Source: Micromonospora sp. MP36
GTDB lineage: Bacteria > Actinomycetota > Actinomycetes > Mycobacteriales > Micromonosporaceae
DNA length: 64,000 nucleotides
Reading direction: 5' to 3'
Assembly (NCBI RefSeq): GCF_008119785.1
Contig: NZ_VSFA01000005.1
Span: 143,004 to 207,003, forward strand
Shown piece after piece: positions 27,043 to 36,122 of this stretch. How positions within the stretch are numbered: position 1 is the first letter of the stretch; the number at the start of each line of letters is the position of its first letter. The position numbers and the translations under genes were made by a program. Under the pieces are notes generated by a model. It searched no databases. It was not told where the DNA came from and was given only the letters and a program-made list of their open reading frames with translations.

Positions 27043-27518
27043 CGCAGCGACCCGCCGGGCAGGCGGCCGACTTCGGCGGCGAGTTGGCAGCCGGTGGCGA
27101 TGCCGCAGTCGATGAGCTGGTCGAGCTGGTGCGGGGTGACCCCGCGTTCCAGGTCGGTGGTCACCTCACCGCAGACCTGGGCCAGCCCGTCGTCGGCCAC
27201 GTGCACGAACGCCTTGGGCCAGAGCCGGTCGTGGTTCCAGGAGTTGCAGAACGCGTAGAGGTCGGGGACGTGCTCGATGCCGAAGCGGTGGCCGGCGACG
27301 GTGCGTACCTGGAGCACCTCCCCGGCGGCGCCGCGCCGGTAGAACCAGATGAGGCTCTCGTCCCAGCGCCCCACCAGGTCGCCGTCGGCGTCCTCGGCCA
27401 CCGCGTACCCCCGGTTGGCCAGCACGGCGGCGATCAGCTCGCGGGTCAGCGGCCGCAGCGCCTGCGGGTGTCCGGCCAGGGGGCCGTCCGGACCGTCCTC
27501 GATCTCCGGCGACGCCAT
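27039..27518 (-). CDS. YbjN domain-containing protein
   Basis: 159 residues, essentially one YbjN domain (~20-150). LYAFCNSWNHDRLWPKAFVHVADDG and EVTTDLERGVTPHQLDQLID match the C-terminal domain of the downstream partner closely, so the two arose by duplication. Start ATG 27518 has AAGGGATG-type purines upstream. Divergent from ftsK, with a 114-base shared promoter region. Likely a chaperone-like or regulatory partner of the larger protein (inference from coupling and domain sharing). Confidence 0.78.
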   Translation of the reverse strand: MASPEIEDGPDGPLAGHPQALRPLTRELIAAVLANRGYAVAEDADGDLVGRWDESLIWFYRRGAAGEVLQVRTVAGHRFGIEHVPDLYAFCNSWNHDRLWPKAFVHVADDGLAQVCGEVTTDLERGVTPHQLDQLIDCGIATGCQLAAEVGRLPGGSLR

Positions 27519-27620
27519 GAGGGCATCCCTTCTGAGGCGAATAACACAACGGACGGCGCGGCCCGTGCTGCGACGCGCGGACACGACCCGGAAAAGCGGC
27601 GATCTGCCGGGTCCCGCCGT

Positions 27621-27626
27621 TACCGT
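27621..27626 (+). promoter_or_regulatory. -10 box TACCGT of ftsK
   Basis: TACCGT ends 6 bases before ATG 27633; leaderless pattern, no Shine-Dalgarno. Confidence 0.5.
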
Positions 27627-27632
27627 GACTGT

Positions 27633-30089
27633 ATGGCGGGCCGTACCTCTCAGGCGAGCCGGCGGCGCGGCGCGTCGCCGCGCGGTACCACGAACAGCCG
27701 TGCCCGTCAGCCCGCGAAGAAGGCGACCCGGGCCACCCCGCGGCGGCGACCGGCGGCGCGGCCGAGCCCGGCCGCCTACCTGGGCCGCGCGATCGGTGCG
27801 ATGTGGATGGGCGTGGCGCACGGTTTGGGCTGGGCCGTCCGCGCCGCCGGCCGGCAGGCCGCCTCCGCCCGCGACCTCGACCCGGAGCACCGCCGCGACG
27901 GTGCCGGGCTGCTCCTGTTCGGCCTGGCCATCCTCAGCGCGGTGGCCATCTGGTTCGGCGGCGCCGGGCCGGTCGGCGCGCGCCTGGCCGACACCGTCCG
28001 GCTCTTCCTCGGCGCGATCGCGATCGTCGTGCCGGTGCTGCTGATGATCGGCGCCTGGCGGCTGTTGCGCACGCCAGGGGACCCGGCCCACCGCGGGCGC
28101 GGCCTGGTCGGCTGGGGTTCCATGCTGCTCGCCACCGCGGCGATGCTGCACATCGGACAGGATCCGGTCGACGCGGTGCAGCGCGACTACGCGGGCGGGC
28201 TGATCGGCGCCGGCCTCGGCGACCTGCTGGCGGCCGCGATCACCCCCTGGGTGGCGGTGCCGCTGCTCATCCTGTTGCTGGTCTTCGGCCTGCTGGTGGT
28301 CACCGCGACCCCGATCAACAAGATCCCGGAGCGGCTCGGGCTGCTCGCCGGCTCCCTGGTCGCGCCGCCGGAGGCGGCGGACGCCGAGACCGAGGCGTCG
28401 GCCAAGCCGGCCCGCAAGCGACCAGCGAAGCGCCTCCCGCCGCCGCTGGACCCGGCGGACCCGGACGACGACCTCGACGGGGTCGACCTGCAGGACACGC
28501 TGGTGCTGCCGCGCAAGCCGCCGGCGAAGGTGCCCGCGAGCCGCAAGCCGGTGGAGCCGCCGGAGCACTCGCCGCTGCCCACCCGGGCCGAGCAGCTCGC
28601 CCTCACCGGGTTGGCCGGCGACTACACCCTGCCGCCGGCCAACATCCTGGGCAGCGGCGCCGCGCCGAAGAGCCGGAGCAAGGCCAACGACGAGGTGATC
28701 GCCGCGCTGACCGGCGTCTTCGAACAGTTCGACGTGGACGCTGCGGTCACCGGTTTCACCCGCGGCCCGACGGTCACCCGCTACGAGGTGGAGCTGGGCC
28801 CGGGCGTCAAGGTGGAGCGGATCACCCAGCTCTCCCGCAACATCGCGTACGCGGTTAAGTCGCCGGACGTGCGGATCCTCAGCCCGATCCCGGGCAAGAG
28901 CGCGGTCGGCGTGGAGATCCCGAACACCGACCCGGAGAACGTCGCGCTGGGCGACGTGCTCCGCTCGCGCGCCGCGAAGAGCGACCACCATCCGATGGTG
29001 GTCGCGCTCGGTAAGGACATCGAGGGCGGCTACGTGGTGGCCAACCTCGCGAAGATGCCGCACATCCTCATCGCGGGGGCCACCGGCGCCGGCAAGTCGA
29101 GTTGCCTGAACACCCTGCTTGTGTCCATTTTGACCCGGGCCACCCCGGACGAGGTGCGTCTGCTGCTCATCGACCCGAAGCGGGTCGAGCTGACCGGCTA
29201 CGAGGGCATCCCGCACCTGGTCACGCCGATCGTGACCAACCCGAAGAAGGCGGCCGACTCGCTGGAGTGGGTCGTCCGCGAGATGGACATGCGCTACGAC
29301 GACCTCGCCGCCAACGGGGTCCGGCACATCGACGACTTCAACCGCAAGGTCCGCAACGGCGAGATCAAGGCCCCGCCGGGCAGCGAGCGGGAGCTGCGGC
29401 CGTACCCGTACCTGCTGGTGATCGTGGACGAGCTGGCCGACCTGATGATGGTCGCGCCGCGCGACGTGGAGGACTCGATCGTCCGGATCACCCAGCTCGC
29501 CCGGGCCGCCGGCATCCACCTGGTGCTCGCCACCCAGCGTCCCTCGGTCGACGTGGTCACCGGCCTGATCAAGGCGAACGTGCCGTCCCGGCTGGCCTTC
29601 GCCACCTCCTCGCTGGCCGACTCGCGGGTCATCCTCGACCAGCCCGGCGCGGAGAAGCTGCTGGGTCGCGGTGACGGGCTCTTCCTGCCGATGGGCGCCT
29701 CGAAGCCGGTCCGCATCCAGGGCGCCTGGGTAACCGAGCGCGAGATCCACGACGTGGTGAAGTTCTGCAAGAACCAGCGCGAGCCGGAGTTCCGCGCGGA
29801 CGTGCTGACCGCCGCGCAGGACAGCAAGAAGAAGATCGACGAGGACATCGGCGACGACCTGGACCTGCTGGTGCAGGCGGTGGAGCTGGTGGTCACCTCG
29901 CAGTTCGGGTCCACCTCGATGCTCCAGCGCAAGCTGCGGGTCGGTTTCGCCAAGGCGGGCCGGCTGATGGACCTGATGGAGACCCGGGGTGTGGTCGGGC
30001 CGTCCGAGGGCTCCAAGGCCCGCGACGTGCTGGTCAAGCCGGACGAGTTGGAGGAGGTCCTGGCCGGCCTGCGCGGCGGCGATGGCTGA
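27633..30089 (+). CDS. ftsK: DNA translocase FtsK/SpoIIIE
   Basis: Septum-anchored ATP-driven DNA pump that clears chromosomes at division or sporulation septation. 818 residues. A very basic N-terminus (~1-45) precedes four membrane helices (~85-235) and an acidic/Pro linker (~250-330). The RecA-like motor follows, with Walker A GATGAGKSSCLNTLL near 482 and Walker B LLVIVDELADLMM near 592. The C-terminal gamma winged helix (~745-815: VTSQFGSTSMLQRKLRVGFAKAGRLMDLME) reads KOPS-like sites. The stop overlaps the next gene's start. Confidence 0.96.
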   Translation: MAGRTSQASRRRGASPRGTTNSRARQPAKKATRATPRRRPAARPSPAAYLGRAIGAMWMGVAHGLGWAVRAAGRQAASARDLDPEHRRDGAGLLLFGLAILSAVAIWFGGAGPVGARLADTVRLFLGAIAIVVPVLLMIGAWRLLRTPGDPAHRGRGLVGWGSMLLATAAMLHIGQDPVDAVQRDYAGGLIGAGLGDLLAAAITPWVAVPLLILLLVFGLLVVTATPINKIPERLGLLAGSLVAPPEAADAETEASAKPARKRPAKRLPPPLDPADPDDDLDGVDLQDTLVLPRKPPAKVPASRKPVEPPEHSPLPTRAEQLALTGLAGDYTLPPANILGSGAAPKSRSKANDEVIAALTGVFEQFDVDAAVTGFTRGPTVTRYEVELGPGVKVERITQLSRNIAYAVKSPDVRILSPIPGKSAVGVEIPNTDPENVALGDVLRSRAAKSDHHPMVVALGKDIEGGYVVANLAKMPHILIAGATGAGKSSCLNTLLVSILTRATPDEVRLLLIDPKRVELTGYEGIPHLVTPIVTNPKKAADSLEWVVREMDMRYDDLAANGVRHIDDFNRKVRNGEIKAPPGSERELRPYPYLLVIVDELADLMMVAPRDVEDSIVRITQLARAAGIHLVLATQRPSVDVVTGLIKANVPSRLAFATSSLADSRVILDQPGAEKLLGRGDGLFLPMGASKPVRIQGAWVTEREIHDVVKFCKNQREPEFRADVLTAAQDSKKKIDEDIGDDLDLLVQAVELVVTSQFGSTSMLQRKLRVGFAKAGRLMDLMETRGVVGPSEGSKARDVLVKPDELEEVLAGLRGGDG

Positions 30090-30459
30090 GCCGCCCGGCG
30101 CCCAGGAACTCTTCCCGATCCTGGTCACCGCCGATCTGCCGGCCGCCCTACGCTTCTACCGGGACCTGCTCGGCGGCGTGGAGACCTACCGCTATCCGGC
30201 GTCCGGCGAGGTGGAGTTCGTCGCCCTCCGGCTGGGCGCGAGCTCCCTCGGCCTCGGCGTGTCGGACGAGCCGGAGGCGCTCACCAACAACCGGGTCCGG
30301 CTGTGGGCGTACGTGCCGGACTGCGACGCCGCCCACGAGCGACTGCGCGACGCCGGGGTGACGGTCCTCGCCGCGCCGGTGGACCAGCCGTGGGGGGAGC
30401 GCATGGCGGTGGTCCTCGATCCGGACGGCAATCAGGTCATGCTCGCCGAGCGCGGCTGA
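30082..30459 (+). CDS. VOC (glyoxalase/bleomycin-resistance fold) family protein
   Basis: 125 residues made of the paired beta-alpha-beta-beta-beta modules of the vicinal-oxygen-chelate fold: FPILVTADLPAALRFYRDLLGG at 11-32 and DAAHERLRDAGVTV...WGERMAVVLDPDGNQVMLAE at the end. The final Glu is a usual metal ligand, while other ligand positions are not obvious. Function open: lyase, dioxygenase or drug-binding protein. ATG 30082 overlaps the ftsK stop by 8 bases, so it is co-translated with ftsK. Confidence 0.82.
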   Translation: MAEPPGAQELFPILVTADLPAALRFYRDLLGGVETYRYPASGEVEFVALRLGASSLGLGVSDEPEALTNNRVRLWAYVPDCDAAHERLRDAGVTVLAAPVDQPWGERMAVVLDPDGNQVMLAERG

Positions 30460-30572
30460 CCTCCCATGGCTTCACCTCGTTCCGAGCGGGCGCTGATCAG
30501 GTCGCAACTGGACCGTCCGCCCCGGTTCCGAGGCCCGCGCCGCCATCGCTCGGCGAGTGGCGCCCGGCATGC

Positions 30573-30606
30573 CCGCGGGCCCGCCGGCCGAGCGGCGGGC
30601 CCGCGG
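30573..30606. terminator. Bidirectional terminator hairpin
   Basis: Perfect 14-bp GC stem (CCGCGGGCCCGCCG) with a 6-base loop between the convergent VOC gene and the small membrane protein gene. Confidence 0.6.
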
Positions 30607-30619
30607 AGCGGACGCGTGC

Positions 30620-30865
30620 TCAGGAGTTCAACAGCGCTGCGGCGATCACCATGCCGAGCACGGCGCCGACGACGCTGGCGGCGGCGGCGTACCAGCCGAG
30701 CGGCTTGTCGCCCAGCACCGCGCCGACGATGCCGAGGATCAGCCCGACCAGGCCGAACAGCGGCGGCAGGAAGAAGATCGCGATGACCGCGAAGACGAAC
30801 GCGAGGATGGTGCAGACGCGCGCCGCACTGCTGCGCGGGCGGGCGGTGGCAGGCATGTCGGCCAT
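30620..30865 (-). CDS. Small two-to-three-helix membrane protein
   Basis: 81 residues with a strong Shine-Dalgarno (GGAGGACACC) before ATG 30865. Hydrophobic helices at about 17-36 and 37-52, and a Gly/Ala-rich helix at 58-78. The pattern resembles short DUF4190-like proteins, but I cannot assign a family. It lies downstream of the guanidine exporter on the same strand with 95 bases between them. Confidence 0.65.
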   Translation of the reverse strand: MADMPATARPRSSAARVCTILAFVFAVIAIFFLPPLFGLVGLILGIVGAVLGDKPLGWYAAAASVVGAVLGMVIAAALLNS

Positions 30866-30960
30866 GGTGTCCTCCGTCAGATAGGCCCTCGGGCGAGGTG
30901 AGGGAGCACTACCCGCTATCCACCGGCCGCCAAACCGGACGCCGGCGCCGTTTCCGGGCC

Positions 30961-31275
30961 TCAGTGGAAGAACTTGAGGCCCACCACGCCGGCGACGACC
31001 AGCAGCAGGCAGCCGATCCGGGGCAGGGTGGCCGGCTCGTGCAGCGCGAGCATGCCGACCAGGGCGGTCCCCACCGCCCCGATTCCCACCCAGACCGCGT
31101 AGCCGGTGCCGACGGGGATGTCGCGCATGGCGTACGCCAGGCCGGCCATGCTCGCCACCAGCGAGACGCCGAAGACGAGCGAGGGGAGGGGGCGGCTGAA
31201 GCCGGCGCTGCGGTCGAGGGCGATCGCCCACACGGTCTCCAGCAGTCCGGAGAGCACCAGCACGATCCAGGCCAT
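30961..31275 (-). CDS. SMR family guanidinium exporter (Gdx/SugE)
   Basis: 104-residue, four-helix small multidrug resistance protein that works as an antiparallel dimer and exchanges guanidinium for protons. The essential Glu is in helix 1 (SGLLETVWAIAL, residue ~13). The SugE/Gdx hallmark GTGYAVWVGIGAVGTAL is at ~57-73, rather than the EmrE-type helix 3. Start ATG 31275 has AGAGGTGA in front. A guanidine-III riboswitch lies 55 bases upstream in the leader, which fixes the likely substrate. Confidence 0.92.
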   Translation of the reverse strand: MAWIVLVLSGLLETVWAIALDRSAGFSRPLPSLVFGVSLVASMAGLAYAMRDIPVGTGYAVWVGIGAVGTALVGMLALHEPATLPRIGCLLLVVAGVVGLKFFH

Positions 31276-31295
31276 GAGATCACCTCTGACGAGTG

Positions 31296-31314
31296 CCCGG
31301 CCACCGGGGCCGGG
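31296..31314 (-). promoter_or_regulatory. Hairpin between riboswitch and gdx start
   Basis: 7-bp stem CCCGGCC/GGCCGGG with a 5-base loop, lying between the aptamer and the ribosome binding site. A candidate part of the expression platform. Confidence 0.45.
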
Positions 31315-31330
31315 ACGGGGCGGTCACACG

Positions 31331-31371
31331 GGGCGTCTTGGCCTGACCGGGTACGCCACCACTCGTCCGGG
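31331..31371 (-). promoter_or_regulatory. Guanidine-III riboswitch aptamer (ykkC-III)
   Basis: Read on the minus strand, the leader contains the conserved ykkC-III blocks in order: CCGGACGAG, then GGCGTACCCGGTCAGG, then CAAGACGCC. The 5' CCGG pairs with the CCGG of the second block to make the pseudoknot, and GGCG pairs with CGCC. These blocks follow the published guanidine-III consensus. It should raise Gdx expression when guanidine accumulates. Confidence 0.9.
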
Positions 31372-31448
31372 GCGGCACGGGGCCGCCGCGGCCGACGGTA
31401 GCACCGGGGTGCGGTCACTGGGCGGTGAGAAAGCCCACCAACGGTGGA

Positions 31449-31466
31449 TCTCAAGTTAACTTCAGG
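31449..31466. promoter_or_regulatory. SoxR/MerR-type operator
   Basis: TCTCAAGTTAACTTCAGG matches the SoxR box CCTCAAGTTAACTTGAGG at 16 of 18 positions, with the perfect core CAAGTTAACTT. It is 7 bases before the ATG of the ornithine-cyclodeaminase-like gene. No MerR-type regulator is encoded nearby, so it would be controlled from elsewhere. Confidence 0.6.
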
Positions 31467-31473
31467 TTGCACC

Positions 31474-32406
31474 ATGGGCCGCATGACCCTGCTCTTCTCC
31501 GACGAGGACGTCGCCGCCGCGGTGGACGCGCCGCTCACCGTCGCCGCCATGCGGGACGCCCTGCTGGCCGCGTACGAGGGCCGGCTGATCGCCCCGCCCC
31601 GGGCGTCCGCCCCGCTGGGCGGCGGCCGGATGGTGCTCACCGCCGGTCACCTCACCGGCGAGTGGTACGGCTTCCGCTCGTACGACACCTTCGGGCACCC
31701 GGAGAGCGGGCAGTTGGTCGTGCTGCACGACGCGCGGACCGGGGCGGTGCGGGCGATCGCGGTCGGTGACGAGCTGGGCTCCCGGCGTACCGGCGGGCTG
31801 GGCGGGGTGGCCGTCGACGCCCTCGCCCGCCCGGACGCCGCCAGGGTCGGAGTGATCGGCTCCGGCCGCCAGGCGTGGACCCAGGTCTGGGCCGCCGCCG
31901 CGGTCCGGCCGCTGCGCGAGGTGACCGTGCACAGCCGCTCGGCGGCCCGGCGGGAGGCGTTCGCCGCCCGGGTCCGGGCCGAGTTGGGCGTGCCGGCCCG
32001 CGCGGTCGCCTCCGCCGCCGAGGCGGTCCGTGACCGGGACGTGGTGCTGCTCGCCACCACCAGCACCACGCCGGTGCTCGACGCCCGCGACCTCGCCCCG
32101 GGCACCCACGTCAACACCGTTGGCTTCAAGCAGGTCAACCGGCACGAGTTCGGCACCGACCTGCTGGACGCCGCCGACCTGCTGGTCACCGACTCGCCGG
32201 CGCAGGCCGCCGCGTACGTCCCGCCGATGCTCACCGCTGTCGAGCCGTACGCCGGCCGGCTGCGCGACCTGGGTGCGGTGCTGGCGGGGGCGGTCCCGGG
32301 TCGGACCGGCGCGGACCAGATCTCGGTCTTCTGCTCCACCGGCCTGGCGGGCACCGAGGTCTTCCTGCTGGACCGGCTGGCCCGGGTCGGCGCCCCGGCC
32401 CGCTGA
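31474..32406 (+). CDS. Ornithine cyclodeaminase / mu-crystallin family protein
   Basis: 310-residue NAD(P)-dependent enzyme. The N-terminal substrate domain includes [22 protein letters not shown] Rossmann domain carries the nucleotide motif [16 protein letters not shown] near residue 130, and [23 protein letters not shown] follows. The family includes ornithine cyclodeaminases, alanine dehydrogenases and ketimine reductases, so the substrate is open. ATG 31474 is adjacent to the SoxR-like box; ATG 31483 is an alternative start. The operator suggests induction by redox-active compounds. Confidence 0.85.
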   Translation: MGRMTLLFSDEDVAAAVDAPLTVAAMRDALLAAYEGRLIAPPRASAPLGGGRMVLTAGHLTGEWYGFRSYDTFGHPESGQLVVLHDARTGAVRAIAVGDELGSRRTGGLGGVAVDALARPDAARVGVIGSGRQAWTQVWAAAAVRPLREVTVHSRSAARREAFAARVRAELGVPARAVASAAEAVRDRDVVLLATTSTTPVLDARDLAPGTHVNTVGFKQVNRHEFGTDLLDAADLLVTDSPAQAAAYVPPMLTAVEPYAGRLRDLGAVLAGAVPGRTGADQISVFCSTGLAGTEVFLLDRLARVGAPAR

Positions 32407-32482
32407 CGGCCGGGCGGTCGGGCGCACTGTGAGCCGGCCGATGCGGGCGGCCCGCCGTCGTGGGGTTCCCAGCGTGGCCCGG

Positions 32483-32488
32483 TACCCT
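32483..32488 (+). promoter_or_regulatory. -10 box TACCCT of rimO
   Basis: TACCCT ends 6 bases before GTG 32495; leaderless pattern that favours 32495 over the in-frame GTG at 32492. Confidence 0.5.
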
Positions 32489-32494
32489 CGGGTG

Positions 32495-34024
32495 GTGTCT
32501 GCCACCTCCCCTTCCGACGCGCCGCGCCGCGACCTGGAGCTGTCGTCCGCCCCCGACGGCCGTCGCGTCGCCCTGCTGACCCTGGGCTGCGCCCGTAACG
32601 AGGTCGACTCGGAGGAGTTGGCCGCGCGACTGCACGCCGACGGCTGGCAGGTGACCACCGACGGCGAGGGCGCCGACGTGGTGGTCGTGAACACGTGCGG
32701 CTTCGTGGAGAAGGCCAAGCAGGACTCGATCCAGACGCTGCTCGCCGCGGCCGACACCGGAGCCAAGGTGGTCGCCGCCGGCTGCATGGCCGAGCGGTAC
32801 GGCCGCGAGCTGGCCGACAGCCTGCCCGAGGCGCAGGCCGTGCTCAGCTTCGACGACTACCCGGACATCTCCGCCCGGCTGAACGCGGTCGTCGCGGGCG
32901 AGGCGCTGGACGCGCACACCCCGCGGGACCGGCGCGAGCTGCTGCCGCTCACCCCGGTGAAGCGGCGCGACGCGGCGGTCTCGCTGCCCGGCCACGGGAC
33001 CCCGACCCGGGCCCTCGCGGAGACCGACGAGCACACGCCGGCCCATTTGCGGCAGGTGCTGCGGCACCGGCTCGACACCGGGCCGGTCGCCTCGCTCAAG
33101 CTGGCCAGCGGCTGCGACCGCCGCTGCGCGTTCTGCGCCATCCCGGCGTTCCGTGGCGCGTTCGTCTCGCGTACCCCGGACGAGCTGCTCGCCGAGGCGG
33201 AGTGGCTGGCCAAGACCGGCGTCCGCGAGCTGGTGCTGGTCAGCGAGAACTCCACCTCGTACGGCAAGGACCTGGGCGACCCCCGGGCGTTGGAGAAGCT
33301 GCTGCCGCAGCTCGCCGCGATCGACGGGATCGTCCGGGTGCGGGCCAGCTACCTCCAGCCCGCCGAGACCCGGCCCGGCCTGGTCGAGGTGATCGCCACC
33401 ACGCCCGGCGTGGCGCCCTACTTCGACCTGTCGTTCCAGCACTCCAGCGAGCCGGTGCTGCGCCGGATGCGCCGTTTCGGCTCCACCGACCGCTTCCTGG
33501 AGCTGCTGGCCTCCGCCCGCGCCCTCGCCCCCGAGGCGGGCGCCCGGAGCAACTTCATCGTCGGTTTCCCCGGCGAGACCCGGCAGGACGTGGCCGAGCT
33601 GGTCCGGTTCCTGACCGAGGCGCGCCTCGACGCGATCGGCGTGTTCGACTACAGCGACGAGGACGGCACCGAGGCCGCCGGCCTGCCGGGCAAGGTCTCC
33701 GCCGCCACCGTGAAGCGGCGCTACGACAAGCTCAGCGCGCTCGCCGACGAGCTCTGCTCGCAGCGGGCCGAGGAGCGGCTCGGCTCGACGGTCGAGGTGC
33801 TGGTCGACTCGGTCGCCGACGGCATGGTCGAGGGGCGGGCGGCGCACCAGGCACCCGAGGTGGACGGCTCGACCACCCTGGTCGCGCCGGCGGGCGGCGG
33901 GGTCGACCTGGCCGCGCTGCGCCCCGGCGACCTGGTCCGGGCCACGGTGACCGCGACCGAGGGTGTCGACCTGGTCGCCGTACCGGATGAGATGATCTCG
34001 GCGGCGCCCGGCGCGGCACGGTGA
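32495..34024 (+). CDS. rimO: Ribosomal protein S12 (aspartate) methylthiotransferase RimO
   Basis: Radical-SAM enzyme that inserts a methylthio group on an Asp of ribosomal protein S12. 509 residues. The N-terminal UPF0004 domain ([18 protein letters not shown] near 27, NTCGF near 67, [10 protein letters not shown] near 97) binds one FeS cluster. The radical SAM motif CDRRCAFC, near residue 206, binds the other. [16 protein letters not shown] and a C-terminal TRAM-like domain follow. [12 protein letters not shown] favours RimO over MiaB. Its stop overlaps the pgsA start (GTGA). Confidence 0.93.
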   Translation: MSATSPSDAPRRDLELSSAPDGRRVALLTLGCARNEVDSEELAARLHADGWQVTTDGEGADVVVVNTCGFVEKAKQDSIQTLLAAADTGAKVVAAGCMAERYGRELADSLPEAQAVLSFDDYPDISARLNAVVAGEALDAHTPRDRRELLPLTPVKRRDAAVSLPGHGTPTRALAETDEHTPAHLRQVLRHRLDTGPVASLKLASGCDRRCAFCAIPAFRGAFVSRTPDELLAEAEWLAKTGVRELVLVSENSTSYGKDLGDPRALEKLLPQLAAIDGIVRVRASYLQPAETRPGLVEVIATTPGVAPYFDLSFQHSSEPVLRRMRRFGSTDRFLELLASARALAPEAGARSNFIVGFPGETRQDVAELVRFLTEARLDAIGVFDYSDEDGTEAAGLPGKVSAATVKRRYDKLSALADELCSQRAEERLGSTVEVLVDSVADGMVEGRAAHQAPEVDGSTTLVAPAGGGVDLAALRPGDLVRATVTATEGVDLVAVPDEMISAAPGAAR

Positions 34025-34692
34025 CGACGGGCCCGAACGGAGCGGGGGAGCCACGTGTTGCGGTGCCAGGTACGCCACGGCGGCCGGAGCGGGGCACGGC
34101 GATGACCGGGGCGGACTCGACCGTGGGCCCGGTACCTCTGCTCAACGCGGCGAACGTGCTCACCGGGGTGCGGCTGGTGCTGGTGCCGGTCTTCGCCGCC
34201 TCGGTGGTCGCCTCCGACATGATCGACGCGGGCTGGCGGATGGCCGCCTGCCTGATCTTCGTGGTCGCCTCGGCGACCGATCTCGTGGACGGCTGGATCG
34301 CGCGTCGGTTCGCACTGGTGACCTCGCTCGGCAAGGTCGCCGACCCGATCGCCGACAAGGCGCTCACCGGCGCCGCCCTGGTGCTGCTCTCCTGGTACGA
34401 CCGGCTGCCCTGGTGGGTCACCATGGTGATCCTGGTCCGGGAGCTGGGCATCACGGCGCTGCGCTTCTGGGTGATCCGGCACGGGGTGATCGCGGCCAGC
34501 CGGGGCGGCAAGATCAAGACGGCGCTGCAGATCCTCGCCATCACCTGGTACCTCTGGCCGATGCCGGACCCGCTGGCCGTCGTGGGGCCGTGGATCATGG
34601 GCGCCGCGGTCGTCGTCACCGTGCTGACCGGTTTCGACTACATCGCCCAGGCTCTCCGCCTCCGCCGCCCCGCCGAGCGGGAGGATGGATAG
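34021..34692 (+). CDS. pgsA: CDP-diacylglycerol-glycerol-3-phosphate 3-phosphatidyltransferase
   Basis: Makes phosphatidylglycerophosphate, precursor of PG and cardiolipin; inner membrane, about five to six helices. The CDP-alcohol phosphotransferase motif DG(x2)AR(x8)G(x3)D(x3)D is complete: [23 protein letters not shown], residues ~90-112. 223 residues from GTG 34021, coupled to rimO; ATG 34102 would give a shorter protein of more usual length. In the position of pgsA3 next to clgR in mycobacteria. Confidence 0.92.
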   Translation: MTTGPNGAGEPRVAVPGTPRRPERGTAMTGADSTVGPVPLLNAANVLTGVRLVLVPVFAASVVASDMIDAGWRMAACLIFVVASATDLVDGWIARRFALVTSLGKVADPIADKALTGAALVLLSWYDRLPWWVTMVILVRELGITALRFWVIRHGVIAASRGGKIKTALQILAITWYLWPMPDPLAVVGPWIMGAAVVVTVLTGFDYIAQALRLRRPAEREDG

Positions 34693-34722
34693 GCCGAGGC
34701 GGGAAGGGGAAGGTTCTGGGGC

Positions 34723-35298
34723 ATGGATGATCGGGACGCGCAGGGGGAACGGCCCGTCGGCAGTCCGGCGGCCGGGGTGGTGCACAGCCTGTCGGAGCGG
34801 CACGAGACGTTGGCCACCGTCGAGTCCCTCACCGGTGGGCTGCTCTCCGCCTCGATCGTGGAGATCGCCGGGGTGAGCGGGACGTACCGGGGCGGGCTGG
34901 TGGTCTACGCCACTGAGCTGAAGGCGCAGCTGGCCGGCGTACCCGAGGACCTGCTGGCGGAGCGCGGACCGGTCGACCCGGACGTGGCCGCGGCCCTCGC
35001 CGAGGGCGGGCGGCGTCGCTGCGGCGCCGACTGGGGGCTGGCCACCACCGGGGTGGCCGGCCCGGAACCGCAGGACGGCAAGCCGGTCGGCCTGGTGTAC
35101 GTCGCCGTCGCCGGCCCCGACGGCACCCAGGTACGCCAGCTCGACCTCGACGGCGGCCGCGCACACATCCGGTCCGCCGCGGTGATCGAGGCGCTGCGGT
35201 TGCTCGCCGACCGTTTGCACGCCGCCAACGAGCGGGACGCCGGCGCCGCCGCCGGTGGGACGGACGACGCCGACCGGGCCGGGGCGGGCCACCGGTGA
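34723..35298 (+). CDS. CinA C-terminal domain protein (nicotinamide-nucleotide amidase type)
   Basis: 191 residues, only the CinA/PncC C-terminal domain, which deamidates nicotinamide mononucleotide for NAD recycling. [33 protein letters not shown] (~28-60) and [22 protein letters not shown] (~107-128) are the conserved blocks. The last 25 residues are a low-complexity Ala/Gly/Asp tail. It sits 30 bases after pgsA and before the clgR-like gene; cinA-clgR neighbours are common in actinobacteria. Confidence 0.88.
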   Translation: MDDRDAQGERPVGSPAAGVVHSLSERHETLATVESLTGGLLSASIVEIAGVSGTYRGGLVVYATELKAQLAGVPEDLLAERGPVDPDVAAALAEGGRRRCGADWGLATTGVAGPEPQDGKPVGLVYVAVAGPDGTQVRQLDLDGGRAHIRSAAVIEALRLLADRLHAANERDAGAAAGGTDDADRAGAGHR

Positions 35299-35390
35299 GC
35301 CGTCGGGTCGCGGGGCGGCCGACCGACCCTCCCGGCCGGCTCCGCGCGATTCAAGGGGCGGGGCGGGATGTCGGCGAGGCGGCCAACGGG

Positions 35391-35396
35391 TACGGT
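35391..35396 (+). promoter_or_regulatory. Possible -10 box upstream of clgR-like gene
   Basis: TACGGT in the 199-base gap between cinA-like and the regulator gene; the leader would be about 95 bases. No clear -35 and no clear ClgR box seen. Confidence 0.3.
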
Positions 35397-35497
35397 TGCG
35401 GGAAGGCTCCGACGGACGACGTCGGCGCCGGGGCGGTCCGCCGCGCCCGGCGTGGCACGACCGGCCGGAGATGGTGGTCCCGTCAGGGGGAGGTGCG

Positions 35498-35947
35498 ATG
35501 GTCCTGCTACGCCGGGTGATCGGTGACGCTCTGCGGGCGCGCCGGCAGGGGCAACACCGCACCCTCCGCGAAGTCTCCTCCGCCGCCAACGTGAGCCTCG
35601 GTTACCTCTCCGAGATCGAGCGCGGCCAGAAGGAGCCCTCCAGCGAGCTGCTGGCCGCGATCTGTGACGCGCTCGGCGCCCGCCTCTCCGAGCTGCTCCG
35701 CGAGGTCAGCGACACGGTCGCCCTGGCCGAGCAGATGCCCGGGGTGCTGGTCCCGGTGGCCGACCAGCCGGTCGAGTCGACTCCGGTCGCCCCGCCCGCC
35801 GTCCGCAAGGCGACCAACCGGAGCGTCCGTCAGGTTTCCTCCGACGGGTCGGTGGCCGTCCAGGTCCGCCAGGACTCGCCGCTCAAGGCGACGCTGCGCA
35901 GCACCCGGGTCCGTTCCGCGGACCGGGACGTCGTCTGCGCCGCCTGA
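35498..35947 (+). CDS. clgR: XRE-family regulator, ClgR-like
   Basis: 149 residues. An N-terminal helix-turn-helix (residues ~5-65: [53 protein letters not shown]) is followed by a flexible Val/Pro-rich tail. Start ATG 35498 has GGGGGAGG upstream. Its place between pgsA/cinA and pspA is that of ClgR, which in mycobacteria and corynebacteria activates clp protease genes and the psp system. The ClgR identity rests on sequence type plus synteny. Confidence 0.83.
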   Translation: MVLLRRVIGDALRARRQGQHRTLREVSSAANVSLGYLSEIERGQKEPSSELLAAICDALGARLSELLREVSDTVALAEQMPGVLVPVADQPVESTPVAPPAVRKATNRSVRQVSSDGSVAVQVRQDSPLKATLRSTRVRSADRDVVCAA

Positions 35948-36122
35948 TCCGCCGCGCCGCGCCATGGCCGCCGGTGGCGACCGCCGCGTACTGTTGATCA
36001 GAGTTGTCCGGGTGCCATGCTGGCGTCGGGCTGGGACGATGGAGGCACACCGTCCGGCCTGCCGGCCGACCCCGCCCGGCCTGGTCAAAGCGGCGCGACG
36101 CTACTGAGGGGACAACGCGGAG

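Noticed and set aside
25803..27632. 610-codon N-terminal extension of FtsK
   Set aside because: The frame is open upstream, but the extension is antisense to the YbjN genes and Arg/Pro-rich. ATG 27633 has a -10 box and gives a normal FtsK.
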